DNA from: Vibrio rarus
GTDB lineage: Bacteria; Pseudomonadota; Gammaproteobacteria; Enterobacterales; Vibrionaceae
NCBI RefSeq assembly: GCF_024347075.1
Contig: NZ_AP024900.1
Span: forward strand, 1,178,001 to 1,242,000
DNA: 64,000 nucleotides
Reading direction: 5' to 3'
Numbering within the stretch: the first letter of the stretch is position 1; every line of letters begins with the position of its first letter. The translations under genes and the position numbers were made by a program. Positions 26,667-34,870 of this stretch are shown one piece after another. Under the pieces are notes generated by a model. The model ran no database searches. It was given only the letters and a program-made list of their open reading frames with translations, and was not told the DNA's origin.

Positions 26667-28409
26667 TTACACCGTTAGTGTCGCGGTTGTTTCGTCATGT
26701 TGTGTGCCATGCTCTGAGCGATGAACGGTGACATCTCCCCCTAACATAGTGGCATGCACTTTAATGTCTTTAACGACTTGTTTTGCTACTTGCAGCGGAT
26801 CATGTTCAAGAATCGCTAAATCCGCGAGCTTACCCACTTCAATAGAGCCAATCATATGCTCTTGCTCCATAAGATAGGCTGCGCCCAAGGTGACGGCGTG
26901 TAGTGCTTGTTCAGCGGTTAAACACTCGTCTTCGCCATATACCGTTCCAGAGAAGACACATTGACGATTCATTGCCCCCCACATCATGAACAGCGGGTTT
27001 ACTTGGGTTACCACATCGTCACAGTGAATAGCGAAAGGGATGCCCTTGCGAATTGAGCTTTGGAATGGATTGAGTGTTTTGACGCGCTCAGGACCAACGG
27101 TTTGTGTTGCGTGAACATCGCCCCAGTATGGAATGTGCGTACCAAATAAATTATGTACCACACCCAATTTTTTCATGCGATCCATTTGCTGCGGATTCAC
27201 CATTTGATTGTGCTCAAGACAGTGGCGAACGTTAGGTTGTGGACATTCATTTTGCATGCGCTCAATAAGATCGAGTAAGGCTTCAGTGCAGCCTTCACCA
27301 TTACAGTGGAATGAAATGCTATAACCTAGTTTGTGCGCGTAAAACACGTTGTCATAGGTGGTTTCTGCACTGTATTGGAAGTGACCGCTTTCACGACCGT
27401 TATAGTATTTATCCCCTTGCTTAAGCACCGCGGTAAACCCTTGGATAGAACCATCAGTGGCGATGTGTTTTACTTTTGTGGCAAATAAACGATCATTGCT
27501 TTGCTCTTTGTAGTGGGCTAACTCTTGTTCTTGGAAATTTGGAAGTAACGGGTAAGCGGCAATGCGCGCTTTGAAAGCCGGCATTTGAGACAGAGCTTGA
27601 TACAAAGGATAAGGGTTTTGCGGTACGCCCATTCCACAATCTGACATTGTGGTGACGCCTAAACGGAATGTGCTGTCGGCATAACCTAACATGGCCGCTA
27701 CCGCATCTTCAGGGGTTCCCATATCAAAGCCACCTAATTTTACCGCACGCATAATGTCGGGTAATTCAGCAACTTCACCGGTTAAGCGGTTGTCTTTACG
27801 GAAAACAAAAGCAGGGTTGTCTTCTAGACTAAAGCCCACTTTTTCAATGGCCATGGAATTAAATACGGCAACATGACAAGACGAGTGCATGTAAAAAATT
27901 GGACTATCAGCGCAGATAGCGTCCAAGAAATCACGGTCAACCGCTGTTTCATCAGTCAGTAGTAGTGGGTCAAGACCCCAAAGGTTTAGCCACTCCCCTT
28001 GTTTACCAGCCTCATTATGGGCTTGAACAAATGCATTGAGTTTGGCTTGTAAAGCCTCTTTGGTCAGGCTTGCAGGCAAGATAACGCCCCCTTTACCTGT
28101 GCGCTCAATTTGGCCGGCATAGGCAAAGCGTGCAGTAAACAGAGCCGCGCCAAGGGGATGCATATGCGCTTCAATAAAGCCTGGCACGATAGTTTTTGAG
28201 GCAAATTGCTCATCTAGGTGGTAGTCGATTCCTTCATTGCTCAAATAAGTTTCGGCTTGTTCTTTTGTGCCGACGAAGCTAATTTTTCCGTTAGCGACTA
28301 CCACTGCGGTTGCGCGAGGTTGATCTTCATTGACGGTAACAAAGTGACCAGTGTACAGCACGGTTTCTGCTCTGTATTGCAGGCCGGGTTTAAGAGTATG
28401 TTTGTTCAT
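26667..28409 (-). CDS. Amidohydrolase family 3 protein (YtcJ-like)
   Basis: 580-residue metal-dependent hydrolase. The N-terminal beta-sandwich part (FVTVNEDQPRATAVVVANGK) and IVPGFIEAHMHPLG, which carries the HxH metal ligands, define the family. Further ligands are in SISFHCNGEG and CLEHNQMV, and an Asp in FAIHCDD. The C-terminal SIEVGKLADLAILEHDP is the usual ending. I start at ATG 28409 with a GGAGTC site; the longer frame adds an atypical leader. YtcJ-like proteins act on N-acyl or carbamate-like bonds, but the substrate here is unknown. Confidence 0.88.
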   Translation of the reverse strand: MNKHTLKPGLQYRAETVLYTGHFVTVNEDQPRATAVVVANGKISFVGTKEQAETYLSNEGIDYHLDEQFASKTIVPGFIEAHMHPLGAALFTARFAYAGQIERTGKGGVILPASLTKEALQAKLNAFVQAHNEAGKQGEWLNLWGLDPLLLTDETAVDRDFLDAICADSPIFYMHSSCHVAVFNSMAIEKVGFSLEDNPAFVFRKDNRLTGEVAELPDIMRAVKLGGFDMGTPEDAVAAMLGYADSTFRLGVTTMSDCGMGVPQNPYPLYQALSQMPAFKARIAAYPLLPNFQEQELAHYKEQSNDRLFATKVKHIATDGSIQGFTAVLKQGDKYYNGRESGHFQYSAETTYDNVFYAHKLGYSISFHCNGEGCTEALLDLIERMQNECPQPNVRHCLEHNQMVNPQQMDRMKKLGVVHNLFGTHIPYWGDVHATQTVGPERVKTLNPFQSSIRKGIPFAIHCDDVVTQVNPLFMMWGAMNRQCVFSGTVYGEDECLTAEQALHAVTLGAAYLMEQEHMIGSIEVGKLADLAILEHDPLQVAKQVVKDIKVHATMLGGDVTVHRSEHGTQHDETTATLTV

Positions 28410-28559
28410 TGTTATGACTCCAAAAAATGAGTAGGGAATGAAATTAGGCAAACCTAATGCCACTAATGTGTGCCAAAGCTGTTGCGATTGCTAACAACAA
28501 AAAGTAGTTAAAAATGTGCGAAAAAAATCAGAAGTGAAAAAGCTAAAATCTTCTAAATA

Positions 28560-28586
28560 GCCTCATAAAATTACCTTTTATGAGGC
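28560..28586. terminator. Perfect 11-bp hairpin GCCTCATAAAA / TTTTATGAGGC
   Basis: Loop TTACC. It lies between the amidohydrolase start and the stop codon of the small membrane protein gene, so it probably ends the transcript of the latter on the minus strand. Confidence 0.65.
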
Positions 28587-28600
28587 ATGACAACAGGGTA

Positions 28601-28777
28601 CTAGCCAGTGTGAATGTCAAATAGGGTGGCCACTTCGTGTGGATTGGTGTCGGCCTCTTCAATGAGAGAAGCGCGTTTATCTCTTAGTTGCACCAGTTTG
28701 AAACTGATAAGTAGCAATAAAAGAACAATCAATAGACAAAGTAAGAGGGGTTTATTTTTTTGTAGGTAGTGTCGCAT
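28601..28777 (-). CDS. 58-residue single-span membrane protein
   Basis: The minus strand encodes MRHYLQKNK, a strongly hydrophobic helix of about 18 residues (Leu-rich), then a charged tail (LRDKRASLIEEADTNPHEVA). It starts at ATG 28777 with TTAGG upstream and ends at TAG 28601, just before a perfect hairpin. The basic-inside pattern predicts an N-in orientation. No family recognised. The helix, tail composition and terminator make it likely to be real. It is not obviously part of either neighbouring operon. Confidence 0.55.
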   Translation of the reverse strand: MRHYLQKNKPLLLCLLIVLLLLLISFKLVQLRDKRASLIEEADTNPHEVATLFDIHTG

Positions 28778-28950
28778 CGTCGTGGCCTAAGTAGGGTGTC
28801 ATGGAGCTTTTATACCCAAAAAGTGCACACGATTCTGAAAGGGGGGCGAGGTTAAGACACAATATTACTTTTTATCATTTATGATCATTTTGCGTGACGA
28901 TAGGGAGAGCAAGGTGTTAATTCCGTGACCTACCTATCCCTTGCATGGCT

Positions 28951-29748
28951 TTAGCGCTGTTTAACTTGGTTTGCTTTTACAAATTGCTCATTTAATTTTT
29001 TTGCCAGAGAGAACGAATGTGTATTGGCGCGTGAGAACTCTAATTGATCCACCTGCATAAAGGTGCTGCTTAGGATGTTGTAGTTTGTTCTTTGCGATGG
29101 TTTAGAGGGGTGTTTGTTCATCGGCCCCACTTGATAGAGGTAAAACTCGGGGTTTTCTAATAAAATGCTTTCAATGTTGAACTTAGTGATCTTTTTATTT
29201 GCAGGAGCAATAAGGCGACCACCAGCGGTATTGATAATGCTGTTGACGATACTTTTTTGCCCAGCCACCATGAAAGGGCTTTCTGTCACTTCAAAAACCA
29301 CTGTAGGTTTTTTTGTCAGTGGCTGAATGTGCTGACGGATGGCGCGTAATTGGGCGAGCAGATTCTTTGCCGCTTGTGGTTTATCGACTAATTTTCCCAA
29401 CTGAGTAATTTGGCTAAGAATTTGATCGAGTGTGACCGGATCGTACTTCACCACATCGGCATTTAATTGTTTGGACATATAGTCAGAGAAAAAACGGTTA
29501 GAACTGATGATGACAAGATCAGGGTTTAATCCTTTGATCAACTCTATATTAGGTTTGATGTGAGAGCCAATTTTCAGCGCATTTGCAAAGTCATGGTTAC
29601 TGCGGGTAACGCCGACGACTTTATCTTGCACGCCAAGTTTTATTAAAATGTCTCCAGCAGCAGGGGCGAGTAATACGATTCGGTCATAGGCATTCGCTTC
29701 AGGAACCGAAACTAAAGCTAGCAGTATCAGCAGACACTTTAACATCAT
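28951..29748 (-). CDS. Periplasmic binding protein of a BtuF/FepB-type importer
   Basis: Substrate-binding protein of the cobalamin/siderophore/heme class. From ATG 29748 or 29745 it has a signal peptide (LKCLLILLALVSVPEANA) and then the two-lobed fold with IVLLAPAAGDILIKLGVQDKVVG and LNPDLVIIS as conserved stretches. Upstream GAGGTC is the ribosome site. It overlaps the ATPase gene by about 50 bases, and is the last gene of the B12-riboswitch operon that starts with cbiK. The ligand is probably cobalt-loaded tetrapyrrole, corrinoid or metal chelate; this is inferred from the operon. Confidence 0.8.
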   Translation of the reverse strand: MMLKCLLILLALVSVPEANAYDRIVLLAPAAGDILIKLGVQDKVVGVTRSNHDFANALKIGSHIKPNIELIKGLNPDLVIISSNRFFSDYMSKQLNADVVKYDPVTLDQILSQITQLGKLVDKPQAAKNLLAQLRAIRQHIQPLTKKPTVVFEVTESPFMVAGQKSIVNSIINTAGGRLIAPANKKITKFNIESILLENPEFYLYQVGPMNKHPSKPSQRTNYNILSSTFMQVDQLEFSRANTHSFSLAKKLNEQFVKANQVKQR

Positions 29749-30436
29749 AGACCTCGGAAAGTAGCTGCGGGGTGACTTGGTGTCGAAGGACATCATAGAT
29801 AAGTTTTCCTTGTTTAAAAAATAGGAACCGCTCAAAGTAACGATGTGCCAAATTGATATCATGCACAGAAGTAATCACGGTATGCGGTAGTTGCTGTAGG
29901 TGGTCAAAAATCTCCAGAGTATGGCGTATATCTAAGCTCGAGTTAGGTTCATCTAAATAGACAATAGGCGCGTCTTGGTTTAGCACACGCGCCAGCATTA
30001 CACGTCGCTGTTCACCACCAGAAAGATCCCCATAACGGCGCGTCTGGTACTGGTCAAGATCGAGCAGTTTTAGGCGTTCAAGGGTTTTTTGTTTATCGAG
30101 CGCTTGATAGTTATTGCCACTGAGGTGGATATAGCGGCCTAGCATCGCCACCTCTAAAACAGAGAAGGGGAAGGAGATATCAGAAAACTGCGTCAGCACC
30201 GAAAATCGTCGCGCTCTGGCCTCATGAGACAGGCTTTCTAGAGGCTGTTGCTGATAGGTAATAGCACCCGCAGGCGCTTCAATTAACCCTGTTAGTAAAT
30301 GGATTAGAGTGCTTTTTCCGCAGCCATTTTCACCCATCAGCGCTACTTTTTCTCCTGCCTTGATGGTCAGTGAGGGAACGCTAAGAGAAAACGCTTTTCG
30401 GCGAAACTCCAAGTTGTGGATTGTTACATCAACCAT
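29699..30436 (-). CDS. ATPase of the BtuCDF/FecCDE-type importer
   Basis: 245-residue ABC ATPase with Walker A GENGCGKST (about 36-44), signature LSGGEQRR (about 139), Walker B IVYLDEPNSS and the H-loop TSVHDINLAH. It overlaps the permease gene by 8 bases upstream and the binding-protein gene by about 50 downstream, so the three are translated together. Closest in feel to BtuD/FhuC/HmuV ATPases. Confidence 0.9.
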   Translation of the reverse strand: MVDVTIHNLEFRRKAFSLSVPSLTIKAGEKVALMGENGCGKSTLIHLLTGLIEAPAGAITYQQQPLESLSHEARARRFSVLTQFSDISFPFSVLEVAMLGRYIHLSGNNYQALDKQKTLERLKLLDLDQYQTRRYGDLSGGEQRRVMLARVLNQDAPIVYLDEPNSSLDIRHTLEIFDHLQQLPHTVITSVHDINLAHRYFERFLFFKQGKLIYDVLRHQVTPQLLSEVYDVKVSADTASFSFGS

Positions 30437-31379
30437 TCCAGAAATGCTCCCTTCTGTGTTTTAACAGGTAGAAGAAAAACGCCCCACCGAATACGGCAGT
30501 CATAATGCCAACAGGAAGTTCAGCGCCCCCCGGAATGATGACGCGAGCAATGGTGTCCGAAGCCATTAATAACCATGCCCCAAGTAAGCTAGAATAGAAA
30601 ATATTGTGCTTCATATCACTGCCAAACAGGCTGCGGGAAATATGCGGAACAATCAGACCGACAAAGCCGATAATACCGGAAAAACTGACCGCGACAGAAA
30701 CCAGTAACGTGGCAGCAATAAACACAGTGGAGCGCAACCGGTGGACGTTGATACCTAGGCTCTGTGCCGAGTGCTCATCTAAGGATAAAATATTGAGTTT
30801 CATTGAGTTTCTGTGCAGAAAATACAAAACTCCGACCAATAACACGACGCAGATAGCGAGCCTTTCAAGGGTGACCATAAAAATGCCCCCCATTAACCAA
30901 TAAACAATAGAGTTGAGCGAATCTTCAAAATAGTACTTAGCAAAACTGATGATGGCAGATGCGACAATGTTCATTACCACACCGGCTAAAATCATAGTGA
31001 TGGGGTTAATTCGTCCCTGGGTTAGGGACATGCGATAGACCATAGTTAACCCCGCCAACCCTGTGATAAAGGCCAATAGTGACACACAGTGAACGGGCAT
31101 ACCCAGCGCAATGGCGAGCACAGCGCCTAAGGCGGAAGAAGAGGCCGCGCCAGTGGTAAAACTATCGGCTAATGGATTTTTTAGCGTGAGTTGATAAATG
31201 CTGCCGCTTAATCCTAGCATGGCACCAATGACACAGGAGAAAAGGACTCTTGGGAGCCTCAGTTCTGTGAGAATGTTGTATTCCATTTGTGACATATCAA
31301 AGGGATTGATCCAATGAGGCCCAATGAGCGTTGCCAGTAACGCGCAGCCAATAAACAGCGTTACTAACGCCCACTTCAT
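30429..31379 (-). CDS. FecCD-family permease (BtuC-like)
   Basis: 316-residue permease with about nine to ten membrane helices. Conserved stretches are RLPRVLFSCVIGAMLGLSGSIYQ near the start (quoted in part: LPRVLFSCVIGAMLGL) and FSGIIGFVGLIVPHISR, the coupling helix to the ATPase. The start overlaps the upstream ABC-2 permease stop by 4 bases (ATGA). Together with its ATPase and binding protein it makes a complete vitamin B12/heme/siderophore-type importer. Confidence 0.9.
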   Translation of the reverse strand: MKWALVTLFIGCALLATLIGPHWINPFDMSQMEYNILTELRLPRVLFSCVIGAMLGLSGSIYQLTLKNPLADSFTTGAASSSALGAVLAIALGMPVHCVSLLAFITGLAGLTMVYRMSLTQGRINPITMILAGVVMNIVASAIISFAKYYFEDSLNSIVYWLMGGIFMVTLERLAICVVLLVGVLYFLHRNSMKLNILSLDEHSAQSLGINVHRLRSTVFIAATLLVSVAVSFSGIIGFVGLIVPHISRSLFGSDMKHNIFYSSLLGAWLLMASDTIARVIIPGGAELPVGIMTAVFGGAFFFYLLKHRREHFWNG

Positions 31380-32113
31380 GCTTCGACCTTATACACGATG
31401 CGAGTGGCAATCACGAGTAACGCTAGGTTTAAACAACCTAGTATCGCCAGTGATTGGAGATTAAACGGAGCATCCAACAGAGCCGAACGAATGAGGTCTG
31501 CACTGTATGTGAGTGGTGATAATTTGGCTAAAATTTGAATGAAAGAGGGCATTTGATCCACAGGAAAAAACGTGCCTGATAGAAACATCATCGGAGTGAT
31601 AACAAAGGAGTTCATAGTGGCTTGATCGCGATGATTTTTCATTTTCAGTGACACGATAAAACCAATCAGGGCAAATGAAATCAAATGCATTAACAGCGCT
31701 AGGGCAAACGGAATGGAAAAGTGCAAATGGATACCGCACATCACGCTATAAGCGATCACGACGGCAACTGGGATCAAACCTTTGGTGATGCCATACGCCA
31801 CTTCGCCCACTACGATTTGCCAGCGCTGATTAGGGGAGAGGAGGTACTCTTCAAAGATCTTTAAATAAAAGCGGCTAATATTAATTTCGCTGGCGATATT
31901 GTAGCTATGGTTCATGCTCGACATGGCTAATAGGCCGGGGAGCAAAAAGGTCAGATAATCCATCCCTTGCACCATAGTTCCTTTCCCAACGCCATAGCCA
32001 AATGCCATTAAATATAAAAAGGGTGGGACAGCCGCAGCGAGTGCGACACGTACGATTTTTTTCTTTAATACCGTGCATTCTCGGTAGTAAATGCCAACAA
32101 CACCATCAAGCAT
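31376..32113 (-). CDS. ABC-2 type exporter permease
   Basis: 245 residues, six hydrophobic segments, of the NodJ/DrrB class: GYGVGKGTMVQGMDYLTFLLPG and FVITPMMFLSGTFFPVDQMP (shortened motifs: LTFLLPGLLAMSS, MMFLSGTFFPVDQMP) are typical. The start overlaps the ATPase stop by 8 bases. Members of this class export lipids, sugars or drugs. Finding one inside a B12-controlled operon next to a chelatase is unusual. The transported compound is not evident from sequence. Confidence 0.88.
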   Translation of the reverse strand: MLDGVVGIYYRECTVLKKKIVRVALAAAVPPFLYLMAFGYGVGKGTMVQGMDYLTFLLPGLLAMSSMNHSYNIASEINISRFYLKIFEEYLLSPNQRWQIVVGEVAYGITKGLIPVAVVIAYSVMCGIHLHFSIPFALALLMHLISFALIGFIVSLKMKNHRDQATMNSFVITPMMFLSGTFFPVDQMPSFIQILAKLSPLTYSADLIRSALLDAPFNLQSLAILGCLNLALLVIATRIVYKVEA

Positions 32114-32993
32114 TTTTTATTAACCTCTTGCCAGTAAAATGAAGAAACACATCTTCTAATGTGGTATCCCGTATGCGGCCACTGATAGAGTCGTGACTGA
32201 TGTGAGTTAACCGTTGCAAAGCGTGCTCTTTGTTACTGAAAAACTCGTGTTGGACCTCTTCACTTTCAATTTCAAGAACGAATGGCCCTAGATGCTGTTT
32301 CAAGCTAGCGGCGGTGCCTTGGGTGATGATTTTGCCACTATCGATGAAGATAACACGATCCGATAATCGCTCCGCTTCTTCAATGTAATGGGTGGTTAGG
32401 AAAATGGTACAGTCACGTTCTTTGTTGATTTTTTGTAGAAATGCCCACATTTTTCGTCGGCTAAGGGGGTCTAAGCCCACCGTTGGTTCATCCAAAAATA
32501 AGATTTTGGGCTGGTGCATTAATGCGCGAGCAATCACCAGTTTGCGTTTCATACCACCAGATAGCTTGGATGCAGGCTTATGTTTGTGTTCAGTTAGGCC
32601 TGCAAATTCAAGGCTTTCATCTATGGCCCTTTGCAAAGCCTTGCCACGCATTTTATAGAGCAAGCCGTGAACTTTGAGGTTTTCAACGGCATTGAGCTCT
32701 TTGTCCACATTATTATGTTGTGGCACCACACCAATCAAACGTCTTAAATCATGTCGATTAGAGCGGTTCTCTATGTTGTCATAAAGCACCGTTCCGGAAT
32801 CAGGTTCGAGCAGCCCAGTCATCATTTTAATGGTGGTGGTTTTACCCGCGCCATTGGGGCCAAGAAAGGCACACACTTCGCCGCGTTGAATGGAAAAACT
32901 CATCTCATCAACGGCTTTGCGCTTAGCAAAATGTCGGGTCAATGACCGCACTTCGATAACGGGTTTCGTCGAGTGATGCTGTTGTAAAATCAT
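32106..32993 (-). CDS. ATPase of the ABC-2 type exporter
   Basis: 295 residues of the NodI/DrrA/CcmA type: Walker A GPNGAGKTTT, signature SKLSGGMKRKL, Walker B ILFLDEPTVGLDP, switch His in TTHYIEEAE, and the extended C-terminal part usual for DrrA-like exporters. It begins 46 bases after the cbiK stop and overlaps the permease gene, so both follow cbiK on the riboswitch-controlled message. Confidence 0.9.
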   Translation of the reverse strand: MILQQHHSTKPVIEVRSLTRHFAKRKAVDEMSFSIQRGEVCAFLGPNGAGKTTTIKMMTGLLEPDSGTVLYDNIENRSNRHDLRRLIGVVPQHNNVDKELNAVENLKVHGLLYKMRGKALQRAIDESLEFAGLTEHKHKPASKLSGGMKRKLVIARALMHQPKILFLDEPTVGLDPLSRRKMWAFLQKINKERDCTIFLTTHYIEEAERLSDRVIFIDSGKIITQGTAASLKQHLGPFVLEIESEEVQHEFFSNKEHALQRLTHISHDSISGRIRDTTLEDVFLHFTGKRLIKNA

Positions 32994-33039
32994 GCTGTTC
33001 TGCTCTATTTACTTTGATTAAGTGATTAGCGAAAAATGC

Positions 33040-34065
33040 CTATTTCAGCACGATACCCGCTTCTTTAGCCGCATCATTAAGGTGCTGCAGGTAAATGTGT
33101 TGTATCGAATCATTACGTCCTAAGCCTTTTAGCACAGGGATGACCTTGATATTTTGTTTGGTCAGCATCATTTTCCATGAGTCATCCTCATCACCGGCCA
33201 TATCGTTATTGGCATGATCCCCGGCAACCACCATCAGCGGTTTAACCATAACGCTTTTGATGGAGTCGTGTTTTAAACGCGCCATAAGGCTATCGAAGTT
33301 AGGATAGCCTTCCACTAAGCCAATATAGATTTTTACGTCTGGATAACGTTGATTTAAGATTTCTTGAAGCTCGTAATACAGGCCGGTAGAAAGATGATGG
33401 TTGCCGTGGCCCATATACACTAAAGCGGTATTGTTTTTCTTGGCAAGCGCCACATCGCTGGCTAATGCATCCGCTAAAGTATGCAGATCTTTACGGTATG
33501 GGTGTTGCGCACCCCAAGTGCCCATTAATGGGCGGCCAAGAGCCACATTATGAAAAGGTTTCCATTTTGCTTTTACCGTTTGAATAGACGCTAGGGCGTT
33601 TACCGTTCCTTTAAGGTCGATATACTCTTCACCATGTGACAGTAAGGTGGTTTGCACAACGATGTTTTTATAACCTGCGCTTTGCAAATCGTTCATTGTC
33701 CCCATGACATTTTGTACCTGATAAAAATTTTTAGGGACTTCAGGGTGTTGTTGTTGATATTGCTTATCCGTTGCACGCTTATGCCAAATTTTACGAATAA
33801 TATTTGAGGTAAACGCAAAGCGTACAGGGGTGTTCGGGTAGGCTTTTTGCACTTGTTGTTGAATGCCAATCAGTGAGCCAATAGCGGTGTTGTAAGTGGT
33901 ACCAAAGGCGGCGAGGACGATAGCGGATTTTTCGGGTTTCGCCGTTTTGCTAGAAGAATGCGCTGTTGCCGTTAGAGGTAGGCTGGCCAACAGTCCGAGA
34001 AAAAGGATCTTGCGTGGCACTTTAGTCAGCGTGAGGCTATTTTTCAATAATGTTGAAATTAACAT
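33040..34065 (-). CDS. cbiK: Exported sirohydrochlorin cobaltochelatase CbiK (periplasmic type)
   Basis: Inserts cobalt into sirohydrochlorin, the entry to the anaerobic corrin route. After an N-terminal signal peptide (basic KVPRK, hydrophobic ILFLGLLASLPLTATA, cut before HSSS), the mature part follows CbiK from SAIVLAAFGTTY to the end, with the metal-binding His in LLSHGEEY and in MGHGNHH. Cytoplasmic CbiK has no such leader; periplasmic CbiK forms are known from Desulfovibrio. The start is uncertain: I use ATG 34065 (341 residues); ATG 34107 and 34146 would lengthen the leader. It is the first gene after a cobalamin riboswitch and leads five transporter genes. Confidence 0.88.
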   Translation of the reverse strand: MLISTLLKNSLTLTKVPRKILFLGLLASLPLTATAHSSSKTAKPEKSAIVLAAFGTTYNTAIGSLIGIQQQVQKAYPNTPVRFAFTSNIIRKIWHKRATDKQYQQQHPEVPKNFYQVQNVMGTMNDLQSAGYKNIVVQTTLLSHGEEYIDLKGTVNALASIQTVKAKWKPFHNVALGRPLMGTWGAQHPYRKDLHTLADALASDVALAKKNNTALVYMGHGNHHLSTGLYYELQEILNQRYPDVKIYIGLVEGYPNFDSLMARLKHDSIKSVMVKPLMVVAGDHANNDMAGDEDDSWKMMLTKQNIKVIPVLKGLGRNDSIQHIYLQHLNDAAKEAGIVLK

Positions 34066-34227
34066 AATAGGTATCCGTAAGTTCCGATACAACGTGCTAG
34101 GTTGCATCAAATCATCACTCAGATCATAAAGAGAGAGCGAAGGCATAATGGTGGCTTACGGGAGTAAATAACAAAGGTTTCGTCATCAATAGAGTCATTA
34201 ACCACGAGTAACCCGCTCGCCTTTGGT

Positions 34228-34415
34228 GAACTGGATATTCCCAGTTCATTGAACCATTCAGGCAGGTATCCTGGCTTTTGGGTCAACATATGCAGAACGC
34301 CTTCCCAGATAATCTCCAGTGGACTCATGTCTGCTAACTCGCCAAATACAGTTGCGGGTACAGCTCAAGCTTTTAACTTGATTCCCTTTTAAGTGCAATT
34401 CAATGAATGTGACAC
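34228..34415 (-). promoter_or_regulatory. Cobalamin riboswitch controlling cbiK and the transporter genes
   Basis: Read on the minus strand, it holds the core AAAAGGGAAT, CCCGCAACTGTA, AGTCCACTGG, GGGAAGGCG and the B12 box AGCCAGGATACCTGCC (34261-34276). P1 pairs TTCATTGAA (34399-34407) with TTCAATGAA (34245-34253). Just after it, GAACTGG/CCAGTTC-type pairing (34228-34247) shares three bases with the P1 3' strand, giving two competing folds. No T tract follows, so control may be at translation or by processing. A 69-codon open frame across it is not a gene. Confidence 0.92.
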
Positions 34416-34610
34416 CTGAATGGTAAGCATATTGCCTTAAAAAATCTTATGAATAGTGATAAAAATCAATAAAGAGAGATTTTTGTTTCATTAAACAAGG
34501 TGTGGCTAGAAATTAATATGCAATGAATTTCTATTCAATTCCGCTATTGGTGACTTTTAAGGGGAGAGTGTGTTTAAATCGAGCTATCGCAAAGCTGGCG
34601 CGCAGTTATC

Positions 34611-34624
34611 TTGATAATTATCAA
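34611..34624. promoter_or_regulatory. Palindrome TTGATAATTATCAA in the divergent promoter region
   Basis: A 14-base perfect palindrome upstream of the rightward riboswitch. It resembles half of a Fur-type site (GATAAT...ATTATC), but lacks the full 19-base pattern. Confidence 0.3.
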
Positions 34625-34654
34625 TCATACCTGTCGCTCTCTATGAGAGACTTC

Positions 34655-34775
34655 ATGAATATTTAGTGTATTAAGTGAATCAGGTGTCATTCCTGAACTG
34701 TCCCCGCAACTGTGAGCGAACATGCAGTATACCTGTATAAATATTCGTAAGTCAGATCCTGCTAAATATCCAACA
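34655..34775 (+). promoter_or_regulatory. Cobalamin riboswitch controlling the cbi/cob operon
   Basis: Core elements in order: GAATCAGGTG, the conserved TGTCCCCGCAACTGTGAGCG (34700-34719 region), and a B12-box-like GTCAGATCCTGC (34751-34762). P1 forms between ATATTTAG (34659-34666) and CTAAATAT (34762-34769). It is shorter and more divergent than the leftward riboswitch. A terminator-like stem follows directly. Confidence 0.88.
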
Positions 34776-34849
34776 ATCAAACAGCCTGAGCGGGATCACT
34801 CAGTGTCATTGTCTTTCAATTTCAGCCGATCTGACTGTTTGATGTTTTT
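34776..34849 (+). terminator. Expression platform of the cbi riboswitch
   Basis: ATCAAACAG (34776-34784) pairs with CTGTTTGAT (34835-34843), which is followed by GTTTTTATT. An inner hairpin CTGAG...CTCAG sits inside. It fits a ligand-controlled transcription terminator before cbiD. Confidence 0.65.
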
Positions 34850-34870
34850 ATTAATTGTGCTGGAGTTTCA

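Noticed and set aside
29748..29862. Longer N-terminus for the binding protein
   Set aside because: It lacks a normal signal peptide and overlaps the ATPase gene by more than 160 bases; ATG 29748/29745 gives a clean signal peptide with a ribosome site.
34119..34328. 69-codon open frame on the minus strand upstream of cbiK
   Set aside because: It runs through the conserved core of the cobalamin riboswitch; the conservation is RNA, not protein.
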